DNA of 64,000 bases from Candidatus Gastranaerophilales bacterium (GTDB lineage Bacteria > Cyanobacteriota > Vampirovibrionia > Gastranaerophilales > Gastranaerophilaceae): assembly GCA_947630535.1 (NCBI GenBank), contig CANRHZ010000003.1, forward strand, positions 28,715 to 92,714, in the 5' to 3' direction. Made by a program: the position numbers and the translations under genes. Below the pieces are notes generated by a model. That model did not search any database. It saw only the letters and a list, made by a program, of their open reading frames with translations, and had not been told where the DNA came from. Shown here piece by piece: positions 36,583-44,026 of this stretch (within the stretch, counting starts at the first letter, position 1; every line of letters starts with the position of its first letter).

Positions 36583-36611
36583 ATTATGTACCATAAAAAA
36601 TGTTTTGTCAA
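36583..36611 (-). promoter_or_regulatory. Consensus promoter of the 79-residue protein gene
   Basis: On the minus strand TTGACA (36606-36611), 17 bp, CATAAT (36583-36588). The leader of about 64 nt contains an imperfect inverted repeat AGTGT...ACACT (36550-36566). The remainder of this gap, to 36718, shows no gene. Confidence 0.65.
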
Positions 36612-36718
36612 CCCCTCTTTATAATTTCTTAATATCCGCAATATGTTTGTGTTTCGGGCAAAACAATATTGAAGGGTAAATTGTCGGATATCAATTAGTG
36701 TATTTTAAACAATAAATT

Positions 36719-37240
36719 TTATTTTTGTTTTTTAAATTTATTCCAAATTTTAAGTTTGTTAATTCTCTCTTGCCTTTTTTGAAACTCTTTTCTTTCCTGT
36801 TCAACTTTCTTTTTTTGTTCTTTTTCTTTAATCATATTTTGAAGCTTAATATCCTGTTGTCTTGTAAGAACATTTCTATACCTTATTTTATAGTATGTTT
36901 TTTTTCTTTGTATTTTAATCAGTGCTTCTTTTTCTTCTTCCTTGCGGGCTAAAATGTCATCTTGAAGCCTTTTTTTGCATTCTTTATCTTTAAAGTCGCA
37001 CTTTAACCCACTCAAAAATTGAATAGCGTTTTCTTTTGATGAAACATCCAAAATGTATGGTCTTAGTGCATTTTCTTCCTCTTTTTTTATTTTCGATATG
37101 GCTTCAATTTGTTTTGATGTTAAATTTAAGGAAGAAAAAAATTCGTCCCATTCATTAATGGAAGCCCCGCCTTTTAATTCGGCGGCAAGGGCACAATTAA
37201 AAAATATTACGGTTAACAATATTAAAACAACTTTTTTCAT
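36719..37240 (-). CDS. Exported Spy/CpxP-like LTXXQ protein
   Basis: A 173-residue protein with a clear signal peptide (MKKVVLILLTVIFFNCALA, cleavage likely after ALA). Two LTXXQ motifs, the hallmark of the periplasmic Spy/CpxP family, lie in LNLTSKQIEAI near residue 38 and VLTRQQDIKL near 125. The rest is almost entirely charged helix ending in a Lys-rich tail. Start chosen at ATG 37240, which overlaps the preceding TGA (ATGA). Family members bind unfolded envelope proteins or restrain a sensor kinase. Co-expression with a GT-C membrane protein is unusual. Confidence 0.72.
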   Translation of the reverse strand: MKKVVLILLTVIFFNCALAAELKGGASINEWDEFFSSLNLTSKQIEAISKIKKEEENALRPYILDVSSKENAIQFLSGLKCDFKDKECKKRLQDDILARKEEEKEALIKIQRKKTYYKIRYRNVLTRQQDIKLQNMIKEKEQKKKVEQERKEFQKRQERINKLKIWNKFKKQK

Positions 37241-38808
37241 TTTTTTAGCCAATCAATTGAGGTATTCCATATTGTTTTTTTATAAAATTCAGGGTCGCTT
37301 GTAGGTATTTTAACAGGCTTTTTAATTCTTTCATAAACATCTTTTCTTATAAAAAGCGCATAAGACTTGGATTCTATTATATGATAGTAATCGGGATTTT
37401 TTTTCAGGTTTTCGTATAAGTTATAATTTTTGTATGTAATAACAGCATCATGGTGAATGGAATTAAATTTTTCTTCCCATCCTATTGCACCTGTCGTTAT
37501 AATTTTAACATATTCATCATTTAAATTTGGCGGATAAACTTCTTCATATCTGCCGTCCTGAAGGATGAACATATTAGGATAAAGCTTATAGGCCGTATAA
37601 CTTCCGGATTCAAAAGGTACAAAAAGATTTCCTTTAACATTGTTTTCAAGCAAATATTCTATTTCGCTTAAAGGATAAATCCTATGAAAACTCTCATACT
37701 TCATATCTCTTGTAATTACATTTAAAATAAAAGCGATTAATATAACGGTAAAAATTGTAAGTTCTTTTATTTTATTCTTTTTATCCCCCATGGTTTTATT
37801 AAAAATTGAATAAAAATCATCATAACAAAAGGGGGTTACAATAAAAATGAAGTATGTAATAAACCTTGCGGATTTAAAGGGCAATAAAAACATTGTAAAA
37901 AGTAAAATAAACTTTGTTTTATCAAAATTTATATAGAGCATCTTTAACTTATCAAAGAATGTATTTCCTTCAAGACACAAAAAAGATTTTTTCAATTTAT
38001 AAATTGTAAGAGCCAAAAACCCGCCCAATATGAGTTTGAATTTTATAAATTTAAAGAGAAAATATTTCCCAAAAAGCGGCTGCCATTCTGTGATGTTTGG
38101 CCTTTTCATTGTTGTTGCTTCAATTAAAAACTTAACGTAATCTATTCCGTAGGGGTTTATAAACATTAAAAGAAAAGAAAAAATAAAAGTTAAAATATAA
38201 GGCACAATAGGCTTTTTGTTTAAAAATTCTCCCAAAATATAAAGCCCTGTTATAAAAAGCCCCATAAAGCATCCGCCGTGTATATTGGACCAGACAACCA
38301 TTAAAAGGGGCAAAACCCATAAAATTCGATAATTTTTTTCTAACCTTGCTTTTTCTAAAACATAGAGCCAAATTGCAAAAAATACAAAAGTAAAATGATG
38401 GCACCTTAAAGAAAATACAAGAGTTGATAAGGGCTGAATCATAAGGAAGAAGAAAAGGAAGTTAAAAATCGGATACTTTTTGTCGGGAGTTAAGATTCTT
38501 CTTCTTAGCTTTATTATTGAAACCAAAAAGAAAAATGTAATAAAAACACATAAAGCCTTAAAAATATGAAGCCCGATATCCCCAAAGTTATCATGAATGA
38601 AATAAAATATTACGCTTGCACCCCACTCATGGTCATACCACGGATGGGTTTTTGAATATGATAAAAAGTCGTATTTAAAAATATCGCCCGTTTGGAAAAA
38701 AGCTTTTCCGACTATAAGTCTTGCAAAAAAATCGTAATCAACAAAACTTGTAAGACTCCCGAAAATAAAAATATAAAGAAAAAGGGTGATAAAAAATATG
38801 ACTTCCAT
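37237..38808 (-). CDS. Multi-pass membrane protein, GT-C glycosyltransferase-like
   Basis: A 523-residue integral membrane protein with about ten hydrophobic helices. The first loop DYDFFARLIVGKAFFQ and the segment HPWYDHEWGASVIFYF (near residue 54) resemble bacterial GT-C-like proteins whose first periplasmic loop carries acidic residues and a WxxHEW motif. The last 110 residues are soluble and include LQDGRYEEVYPP. The sugar donor and acceptor are unknown. TATAAT at 38818-38823 lies nine bases before the ATG, so the leader is two or three bases at most. Confidence 0.65.
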   Translation of the reverse strand: MEVIFFITLFLYIFIFGSLTSFVDYDFFARLIVGKAFFQTGDIFKYDFLSYSKTHPWYDHEWGASVIFYFIHDNFGDIGLHIFKALCVFITFFFLVSIIKLRRRILTPDKKYPIFNFLFFFLMIQPLSTLVFSLRCHHFTFVFFAIWLYVLEKARLEKNYRILWVLPLLMVVWSNIHGGCFMGLFITGLYILGEFLNKKPIVPYILTFIFSFLLMFINPYGIDYVKFLIEATTMKRPNITEWQPLFGKYFLFKFIKFKLILGGFLALTIYKLKKSFLCLEGNTFFDKLKMLYINFDKTKFILLFTMFLLPFKSARFITYFIFIVTPFCYDDFYSIFNKTMGDKKNKIKELTIFTVILIAFILNVITRDMKYESFHRIYPLSEIEYLLENNVKGNLFVPFESGSYTAYKLYPNMFILQDGRYEEVYPPNLNDEYVKIITTGAIGWEEKFNSIHHDAVITYKNYNLYENLKKNPDYYHIIESKSYALFIRKDVYERIKKPVKIPTSDPEFYKKTIWNTSIDWLKK

Positions 38809-38832
38809 AATATGTGAATTATAACAAAAATA

Positions 38833-38858
38833 TTGATATATGTACTTTTTTTGATATT
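38833..38858 (+). promoter_or_regulatory. Promoter of pheS
   Basis: TTGATA (38833-38838), 16 bp, then TATTAT preceded by TG (extended -10). It gives a leader of roughly 27 nt with an AAGAAG site, unlike the leaderless genes nearby. Confidence 0.6.
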
Positions 38859-38892
38859 ATTACCATGTAGATAATAAAGAAGTATTTTATAA

Positions 38893-39927
38893 ATGGAAAA
38901 CAGAATATTAGAAATTAAAAAAACGGCATTAAGTGAAGTAGATAAAGCATTTGACCTTAAATCTCTTGAAGAAGTTAAAAATAAATATTTATCAAGGGCA
39001 TCAGAATTAAACAATTTAAAAAAAGGGTTAAAAGACCTTCCCCCCGAACAAAGACCCAAAATAGGCGCTCTTACAAACGAAGTTTCAAAAGAAATTGAAA
39101 GCTTAATAAATAAAAAAGAAGAAGAATTCTATACTTTAGAGCTCAACAAAAAGCTTGAAAAAGAAAAAATAGATATAACCTTGCCTTCAAATTTTGATAA
39201 AACAGGCAAAGTCCATCCCTTAACAAAAACAGTTAATGAAATTGTTGAAATATTTGAACTTTTAGGGTTTTCTTTAATAAAAAACGAATACGCCCCCGAG
39301 GTTGAAACGGTTAAATATAATTTCGACCTTCTTAATACCCCTAAAGAGCACCCCGCAAGAGATGTTCAAGATACTTTTTATTCAAAATTGGGCGAAAATG
39401 TTGTTTTAAGAAGCCAAACATCAAACTCTCAAGTAAGACAGATGTTAAATTCCAAACCCCCCGTTAAAATTATTTCTCCGGGTAGAGTTTACCGTTCGGA
39501 ATCCGTAAGTGCAAGAAAAAACAACCTTTTTCACCAGATTGAAGGTCTTTATGTGGATAAAGGTGTAACTTTTTCCGATTTGAAAGGGGTCCTGAACGAG
39601 TTTATAAGACTTTATTTTGGTTCATACCGTCCCACAAGGTTTAGAAACAGTTTTTTCCCGTTTACCGAACCTTCGGCAGAAGTTGACGTACAATGTATTA
39701 TGTGTGAAGGAAAGGGTTGTCCTACCTGTTCCGGCACGGGCTGGCTTGAAATTTTAGGATGCGGCATGGTTGACCCTAACGTATTAAAGTCGGTTGATAT
39801 TGACCCTGAAATATATTCGGGATTTGCATTCGGCATGGGGGTTGAAAGGCTCACAATGTTGAAATATGCAATTGATGATATCAGGCTTTTTTTCAATAAT
39901 GACGTAAGATTTTTAAATCAGTTTTAA
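38893..39927 (+). CDS. pheS: Phenylalanine-tRNA ligase alpha subunit
   Basis: Class II aminoacyl-tRNA synthetase subunit of 344 residues. An N-terminal coiled coil (residues 1-90) is followed by RSQTSNSQVRQM near residue 175, motif 2 in the segment with GRVYRSESVSARKNNLFHQIEG near 197, and motif 3 GFAFGMGVERLTMLKY near 315. A CxxCxGxGCxxCxGTGW segment near 274 is an expected feature of many bacterial PheS proteins. pheT is not adjacent. Confidence 0.97.
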   Translation: MENRILEIKKTALSEVDKAFDLKSLEEVKNKYLSRASELNNLKKGLKDLPPEQRPKIGALTNEVSKEIESLINKKEEEFYTLELNKKLEKEKIDITLPSNFDKTGKVHPLTKTVNEIVEIFELLGFSLIKNEYAPEVETVKYNFDLLNTPKEHPARDVQDTFYSKLGENVVLRSQTSNSQVRQMLNSKPPVKIISPGRVYRSESVSARKNNLFHQIEGLYVDKGVTFSDLKGVLNEFIRLYFGSYRPTRFRNSFFPFTEPSAEVDVQCIMCEGKGCPTCSGTGWLEILGCGMVDPNVLKSVDIDPEIYSGFAFGMGVERLTMLKYAIDDIRLFFNNDVRFLNQF

Positions 39928-40019
39928 GAATTAATAATCTAATCTTATCTTTGCTTAAATTGTTATTTAGTTTTCTTTAAGGTAGAATTTATTTAACAGT
40001 AATTTAAAAGGAAAAATAT

Positions 40020-41504
40020 ATGGAAGCTACAAATAGCAGTATACAAGGGATTAGAGAAGCAAGAATTCAAAAACTTACCGATTTGATTGATAAGGGGATT
40101 AATCCTTATCCTTATTCGTTTGATAAAAATATAAGCGCAAAAGCCCTTCAGGAAAAGTATAAAGACCTGGAAGCGGGCGCAGAAACACAAGATACCTATT
40201 CCGTTGCAGGACGTGTTATGGCAATGAGAAACACAGGCATGTTCATTGACCTTGTTGATGATACGGGCAAAATTCAAATTTTTTCCCATAAAGAAAACTT
40301 GTCCCAAGACAAAATGATGATTTTAAAATTGCTGGATGTAGGGGATATAGTTGGTTTTACAGGCGAAATCAGAAGAACCCCGAGGGGAGAATTGAGCATA
40401 AAATCAAGAGACCTTAAGCTTTTAACAAAATCTTTGCAACCGCTCCCCGAAAAGTTCCACGGACTTGTGGATGTTGAAACCAGATACAGAAAAAGATACC
40501 TTGATATGATTATGAATGAGGATGTAAGAAGTACATTCAGAAAAAGAAGCCTTATCATTCAAAAAATTAGGGAATATCTCACAAAACAGGGATTTTTAGA
40601 GGTAGAAACCCCTATGCTTCATATTCAGGCAGGCGGCGCAACGGCAAGACCTTTTGTCACACACCATAATGCGCTTGATGTTGATATGTATTTAAGGATT
40701 GCTCCCGAGCTGCATTTAAAAAGGCTTCTTGTAGGCGGAGTTTCAGAAAAGATTTTTGAAATGAACAGATGTTTCAGAAACGAAGGCATAGACATCCGCC
40801 ATAACCCCGAATTCACTATGATAGAACTATATCAGGCTTATGTTGATTATAACGATATGATGTGTCTGCTTGAAAATATGATTGCATCCGTTGCAATGGA
40901 TGTTTTGGGAACTACCAAAATCAATTATCAAGGCACCGAGCTTGATTTAACCTCCCCATGGGACAGAAAAACCATGATTGGCGCAATAAAAGAATATACG
41001 GGCATAGATTTTAGCGAATACTTAACCCCTGATGAAGCCGCAAAAGAAGCTAAAAAACTGGGAATAGAAACAGAAGAAGGGGATTCATGGGGCAAAGTTT
41101 TGGATAGAATTTTTGAAGAAAAAGTTGAACCCAAACTAATTCAGCCCGTTCATATTATAGATTACCCGAGGGATATCTCCCCGCTTGCAAAAGTCCACAG
41201 AGATAACCCCAGACTGACCGAGCGTTTTGAAACAAGGATTAACGGGTGGGAAATATCCAACGCATTTTCAGAACTTACAGACCCTATTGACCAGAGAAAC
41301 CGCTTTGAAGCACAGGCAAAAGCCAAAGCAATGGGGGATGAAGAAGCTATGAGCATTGATGAGGACTTTATTTGTGCGCTTGAACACGGTATGCCTCCTG
41401 CTGGCGGTATGGGAATTGGAATTGACAGGCTTGTTATGCTTTTAACGGATTCTCCCTCAATAAGAGATGTTATTGCATTTCCCACAATGAAACAAAGAAA
41501 CTGA
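40020..41504 (+). CDS. lysS: Lysine-tRNA ligase, class II
   Basis: A 494-residue LysS: an N-terminal OB fold (SVAGRVMAMRNTGMFIDL near residue 62), motif 2 FRNEGIDIRHNPEFTM near 257, and motif 3 GGMGIGIDRLVMLLT near 465. It has an AAAAGGA ribosome binding site and a TAGAAT promoter in the 92-bp gap after pheS. A bidirectional terminator follows. Confidence 0.98.
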   Translation: MEATNSSIQGIREARIQKLTDLIDKGINPYPYSFDKNISAKALQEKYKDLEAGAETQDTYSVAGRVMAMRNTGMFIDLVDDTGKIQIFSHKENLSQDKMMILKLLDVGDIVGFTGEIRRTPRGELSIKSRDLKLLTKSLQPLPEKFHGLVDVETRYRKRYLDMIMNEDVRSTFRKRSLIIQKIREYLTKQGFLEVETPMLHIQAGGATARPFVTHHNALDVDMYLRIAPELHLKRLLVGGVSEKIFEMNRCFRNEGIDIRHNPEFTMIELYQAYVDYNDMMCLLENMIASVAMDVLGTTKINYQGTELDLTSPWDRKTMIGAIKEYTGIDFSEYLTPDEAAKEAKKLGIETEEGDSWGKVLDRIFEEKVEPKLIQPVHIIDYPRDISPLAKVHRDNPRLTERFETRINGWEISNAFSELTDPIDQRNRFEAQAKAKAMGDEEAMSIDEDFICALEHGMPPAGGMGIGIDRLVMLLTDSPSIRDVIAFPTMKQRN

Positions 41505-41538
41505 TTTAAAAAGCCCCTTTAATTTGGGGCTTTTTAAA
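41505..41538. terminator. Bidirectional intrinsic terminator after lysS
   Basis: TTAAAAAGCCCC/GGGGCTTTTTAA hairpin with A and T tracts on both sides. It serves lysS and possibly the convergent secreted-protein gene. Confidence 0.92.
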
Positions 41539-41581
41539 TGAAAAGTTATATTAATTTTTAGATAAATTTACTGACTAAAAG

Positions 41582-42172
41582 TTAAATATAAGGGAAAAAT
41601 TTTTTTTGCTTATTAAAGCTTTGTGCTTGTTTTGTATGAAATATAAACCAACAAGCTTTGTTATATTGAAAATGACTTTTGAACCATCCTTTTTTGTTGC
41701 ACCTATAATCTTTATATAGGCATTTTTTCTTTTCATCAAGATTTAAAATTTCATCTGAAATATATTCAACATCTATGTTATAGATTTTACCTATTTCCTT
41801 AACTCTTTCAAAATAAATCATTTGTTTATTCTTGTATTTTTTATCAAGAATTAAAACTACTTTTGGCTTTTTACCTGTCAAGATAGCATAATGCAGGGCT
41901 TGACCTATTGCTTCATAGTATTTATTTGCAAAATCAAACTCAATTGCATATTCATCAGTTAAACAGTCAACCCTGGTTTTATCCGGCAATTCATACTCCT
42001 CAATTCCTTTATGTGTGGAGCAATAGGCATGCTGATAGCTTGATTCATTGTGAGGATGATAGACCGCTTTCCAATGTTTATAGTATTTATAGTCAAATGA
42101 TGTATCGGAATTGGCATAAGGTATATATACCAAGAACATTAAACATATTAAAAAAGTGAAAACCTTTTTCAT
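41582..42172 (-). CDS. Exported protein with PD-(D/E)XK-like domain
   Basis: A 196-residue protein with a signal peptide (residues 1-22, MKKVFTFLICLMFLVYIPYA). The core reads ELPDKTRVDCLTDEYAIEFD followed by FANKYYEAIGQALHYA (about residues 60-95) and then KPKVVLILD. The Asp of RVDC, the ExD(x)K-like pair in IEFDFANK and the GQALHYA helix match the layout of PD-(D/E)XK nucleases. I recall similar secreted proteins of unknown role in other bacteria. Six cysteines suggest disulfides outside the cell. It is divergent from an XRE regulator. Confidence 0.6.
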   Translation of the reverse strand: MKKVFTFLICLMFLVYIPYANSDTSFDYKYYKHWKAVYHPHNESSYQHAYCSTHKGIEEYELPDKTRVDCLTDEYAIEFDFANKYYEAIGQALHYAILTGKKPKVVLILDKKYKNKQMIYFERVKEIGKIYNIDVEYISDEILNLDEKKKCLYKDYRCNKKGWFKSHFQYNKACWFIFHTKQAQSFNKQKKFFPYI

Positions 42173-42258
42173 TTTTAAAGTTTAACATGGAAAATATACC
42201 CATGCAAATTAGTATATATCTCATTAAATTACCGGTTAATTGTGAGGATAATACTAAT

Positions 42259-42597
42259 ATGGGTACATTACTTGATAAATCAATAGGTGCAAGGCTAAGA
42301 CATTTAAGACTTAATGCGGGATACACGCAAGAACAACTTGCCGAATTAGCAGGCTGCGAAGTATCAACCATAGGTCATTGCGAAAATGGCAAAGATAGAA
42401 TTTCTTTAACTCTTTTAAGTAAAATTGCGGATGTTTTAAATGTTGAATTATATAAATTTTTTATCCCAAGAGATATAAAGGGTGACAAGAAAACAATAAA
42501 ATCCATAAATGACTTGCTAAAATACGCAAATCGCACCCAATTAGGCTTAATATACGATATTATAAGCAATATTATTGATATTACCGCAATTAAATAA
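42259..42597 (+). CDS. XRE/Cro-type helix-turn-helix regulator
   Basis: A 112-residue DNA-binding protein. The HTH_3 domain spans about residues 6-62 (RLRHLRLNAGYTQEQLAELA, then GCEVSTIGHCENGKDRIS), with the canonical TQEQLAE-x5-VSTIGHCENG geometry. The C-terminal 50 residues could dimerise. I start at ATG 42259 (MGTLLDKS), preceded by GATAAT six bases upstream; the codons from 42187 are probably promoter. It may control the divergent exported protein or the operator-covered promoter at 42730. Confidence 0.85.
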   Translation: MGTLLDKSIGARLRHLRLNAGYTQEQLAELAGCEVSTIGHCENGKDRISLTLLSKIADVLNVELYKFFIPRDIKGDKKTIKSINDLLKYANRTQLGLIYDIISNIIDITAIK

Positions 42598-42603
42598 TTG
42601 TAA

Positions 42604-42687
42604 AATACATTTGAAAGAATTATACCCAAAGCGGATATCGTGCAAGAAATTGTAAAAATATCTGAACAAATTTATAACCCAGAGTAA
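42604..42687 (+). pseudogene. Short protein-coding remnant
   Basis: Frame reading NTFERIIPKADIVQEIV then KISEQIYNPE and stop, with no start codon and a stop just before it. The composition looks protein-like, suggesting the 3' end of a lost gene or a frameshifted tail of the XRE gene. Weak evidence. Confidence 0.3.
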
Positions 42688-42729
42688 ATAATTGTTCCAT
42701 TTGATTTCAGGCATATAGGGCGGTTAATG

Positions 42730-42771
42730 TTGACAGGTCTATGTTTTAGAGGTATAAATTACCCCTAAAAC
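42730..42771 (+). promoter_or_regulatory. Consensus promoter covered by a 12-bp inverted repeat, no gene behind it
   Basis: TTGACA (42730-42735), 17 bp, TATAAA (42753-42758). The -10 box sits in the inverted repeat GTTTTAGAGGTA (42743-42754) / TACCCCTAAAAC (42760-42771), one mismatch in twelve, a typical repressor site. No open frame of note follows for 300 bases. Confidence 0.6.
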
Positions 42772-42865
42772 TCTTGTAAATACTATGCAACAACCCAAAA
42801 ATCTTTTAATTTTAAAAACAACTTGAATTATTAAAAAAACGAATTTCTCGTTGCACAATAAAATT

Positions 42866-42980
42866 GTCATGCTGAACTCGTTTCAGCATCTTATCATGTT
42901 GCAAGTATATCAATAAATCTTTACAACCTTATTTCTACTATTCTTCACATCATAAGACCCTGAAACAAGTTCAGGGTGAC
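42866..42980. repeat. Inverted pair of REP-like palindromes
   Basis: Unit 1 (42866-42892) begins GTCATGCTGAACTCGTTTCAG. Unit 2 (42955-42980) is the inverse, AGACCCTGAAAC...GGGTGAC. Each folds on its own (GCTGAA/TTCAGC and CCCTGAA/TTCAGGG). A shorter third copy with TTCAGGGTGAC ends at 43067. They are similar to the dispersed GTCAxxCTGAACTTGTTTCAG elements seen in many bacterial genomes. No transposase is nearby. Confidence 0.7.
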
Positions 42981-43101
42981 AGAGTAGAGTGTAATGTTGT
43001 TAAGTACATACTTCAAGGCTTGTAAGGCTTGTTTTTCGCCTGTTCCCTTTGCAAAGTTCAGGGTGACACAAAAAGGGTGACATTAAATTGAAGGTGTCTT
43101 T

Positions 43102-43176
43102 ATGAAAAAGAAAAAAGAAAAGTCAAACTTTTTTAAACTATTGCAACATACGAGTTTTAGCGATTTTAAAATTTAA
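43102..43176 (+). CDS. Possible 24-residue basic peptide
   Basis: ATG with AAGGTG five bases upstream encodes MKKKKEKSNFFKL then LQHTSFSDFKI. It ends within the presumed promoter of the first toxin-like gene. It may be a chance frame; no family is recognised. Confidence 0.2.
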   Translation: MKKKKEKSNFFKLLQHTSFSDFKI

Positions 43177-43282
43177 ACTTTCTGCTGCATAAACAGACGG
43201 GATTCTCGTTTTCTTTTAAACATCGACACAACAAAAACACTTTGACCCTTGGTCGATAGTTCTAAAGAAAGGAGGTAAAATT

Positions 43283-43357
43283 ATGAGTGAATATACTCTT
43301 GGTTTAATTTTAATCTCGATAATTCTTTTCATAATAAAAACGACACCCAAGAAATGA
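43283..43357 (+). CDS. Candidate type I toxin: 24-residue membrane peptide (module 1)
   Basis: A tiny frame behind a near-perfect ribosome binding site (AAAGGAGGT, six bases before ATG) encodes MSEYTLGLILISIILFII then KTTPKK: one transmembrane helix with a basic C-terminal tail, as in type I toxins of the Fst/TxpA kind. A 15-base block ATTTTAAAATTTAAA lies 106 bases upstream (43163-43177), which fits a promoter with a long structured leader. An antisense promoter faces it from 43416 and the antisense terminator hairpin overlaps its last codons. Homology to a named toxin family is not established. Confidence 0.55.
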   Translation: MSEYTLGLILISIILFIIKTTPKK

Positions 43358-43409
43358 GTGCCGCTTTAGTCCTTTGCAGGTCACGGTAGTTCGCAGCTAC
43401 CGCCCCGAT
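43335..43409 (-). ncRNA. Candidate antisense antitoxin RNA of module 1
   Basis: An extended -10 box TGGTATAAT on the minus strand (43416-43424), with TTGAAA 14 bp further upstream (43436-43441), predicts a start near 43409. The RNA would contain the hairpin CGGTAG/CTACCG (43384-43402) and end at the hairpin CGGCACTC/GGGTGTCG (43341-43363, two wobble pairs) followed by TTTTT. It would be about 75 nt and overlap the 3' end of the toxin-like mRNA, the standard geometry of convergent type I antitoxins. Confidence 0.5.
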
Positions 43410-43450
43410 ATTTTCATTATACCACATTTTAAATTTTTCAATCCTTACAA

Positions 43451-43573
43451 AAAAATGCGAACCGTTGAGCATTTTTATGAGAGGGAAGAACCCACTTCAT
43501 TTTGTTTTACAAAATGATTGGGTGAAGAATCCCATAAAAAAAGAGTCTTGAATGACTCTTAAAATGGGGCGGG
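43451..43573. repeat. 123-bp direct repeat, copy 1 (tRNA-His 3' flank)
   Basis: Identical at all but one position (T/C at 43535 against 44395) to 44311-44433. It contains AAAAATGC/GCATTTTT, an ACCCA...TGGGT hairpin, the AAGAGTC/GACTCTT terminator hairpin and the last bases of tRNA-His (TGGGGCGGG). Here no tRNA follows, so it marks an old copy of the tRNA-His downstream region. Confidence 0.9.
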
Positions 43574-43676
43574 CTATGGTTTGATTTCCGAACCGCTCCA
43601 CAACATATTTAATATTATAGACAACGAAGAACATCAAGCTATTTTCAGAAGAATTGAAAAATTGCAAGCTGCATGA
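43563..43676 (+). pseudogene. Protein fragment starting at the tRNA-His core sequence
   Basis: Frame NGAGYGLISEPLHNIF then NIIDNEEHQAIFRRIEKLQAA, then stop. The first codons (NGAG) are encoded by the tRNA-His 3'-end core AAAATGGGGCGGG (43561-43573), in the same frame as in the recombinase fragment at 44282. It could be the C-terminal tail of that recombinase, separated from it when a circular element opened at the core. Inference. Confidence 0.35.
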
Positions 43677-43846
43677 ACTTTGTGAAAGTTTATTTACATG
43701 TTAGTATAAAAGTAAATTAAATCGCACATTTTAAAATTTAAATAAAAACTTTTAGCATTAATGCCGAGAGTAGAACAGACCTGACCGCCTTTTCACGCAC
43801 AACAAACTTTTCTGCATAAGGTGTACGAAAGGGGGTGATTATAACT

Positions 43847-43930
43847 ATGATTGAAGAAATTAGACACAAAATAAAATGTGTCCTTAGCATCATAGGACAC
43901 ATTTTACTAATTATTTCGTCATCGTTGTAG
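43847..43930 (+). CDS. Candidate type I toxin: 27-residue membrane peptide (module 2)
   Basis: A second tiny frame with a very strong ribosome binding site (AAAGGGGGTGATT, 43828-43840, seven bases before ATG) encodes MIEEIRHKIKCVLSIIGHI then LLIISSSL: a charged N-terminus and a hydrophobic C-terminal helix. The block ATTTTAAAATTTAAA occurs at 43728-43742, 105 bases before the ATG, the same spacing as module 1. The coding sequence contains a perfect 11-bp inverted repeat (AAAATGTGTCC/GGACACATTTT) that would terminate the antisense RNA. Confidence 0.5.
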   Translation: MIEEIRHKIKCVLSIIGHILLIISSSL

Positions 43931-43967
43931 GGTCTGCATAGAGGGTATTGAGCGATACCCTCTCCCT
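43866..43967 (-). ncRNA. Candidate antisense antitoxin RNA of module 2
   Basis: On the minus strand TTGAAA (43996-44001), 16 bp, TATAAT (43974-43979) predict a start near 43967. The RNA would hold the hairpin GAGGGTA/TACCCTC (43941-43962) and stop at the 11-bp hairpin inside the toxin frame (43873-43905), followed by a T-rich tract. It would be about 100 nt and complementary to most of the toxin-like mRNA. Confidence 0.5.
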
Positions 43968-44026
43968 ACTCTTATTATAGACTATTTCTATTATTTTTCA
44001 AGTGTACAGTTAAGAAGAATTAAACA

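Noticed and set aside
42187..42258. N-terminal extension of the XRE regulator
   Set aside because: The extra 24 residues are unlike HTH proteins and overlap a GATAAT box six bases before the internal ATG.
42785..42826. 13-codon frame downstream of the operator-covered promoter
   Set aside because: It has no ribosome binding site and no recognisable composition; probably chance.
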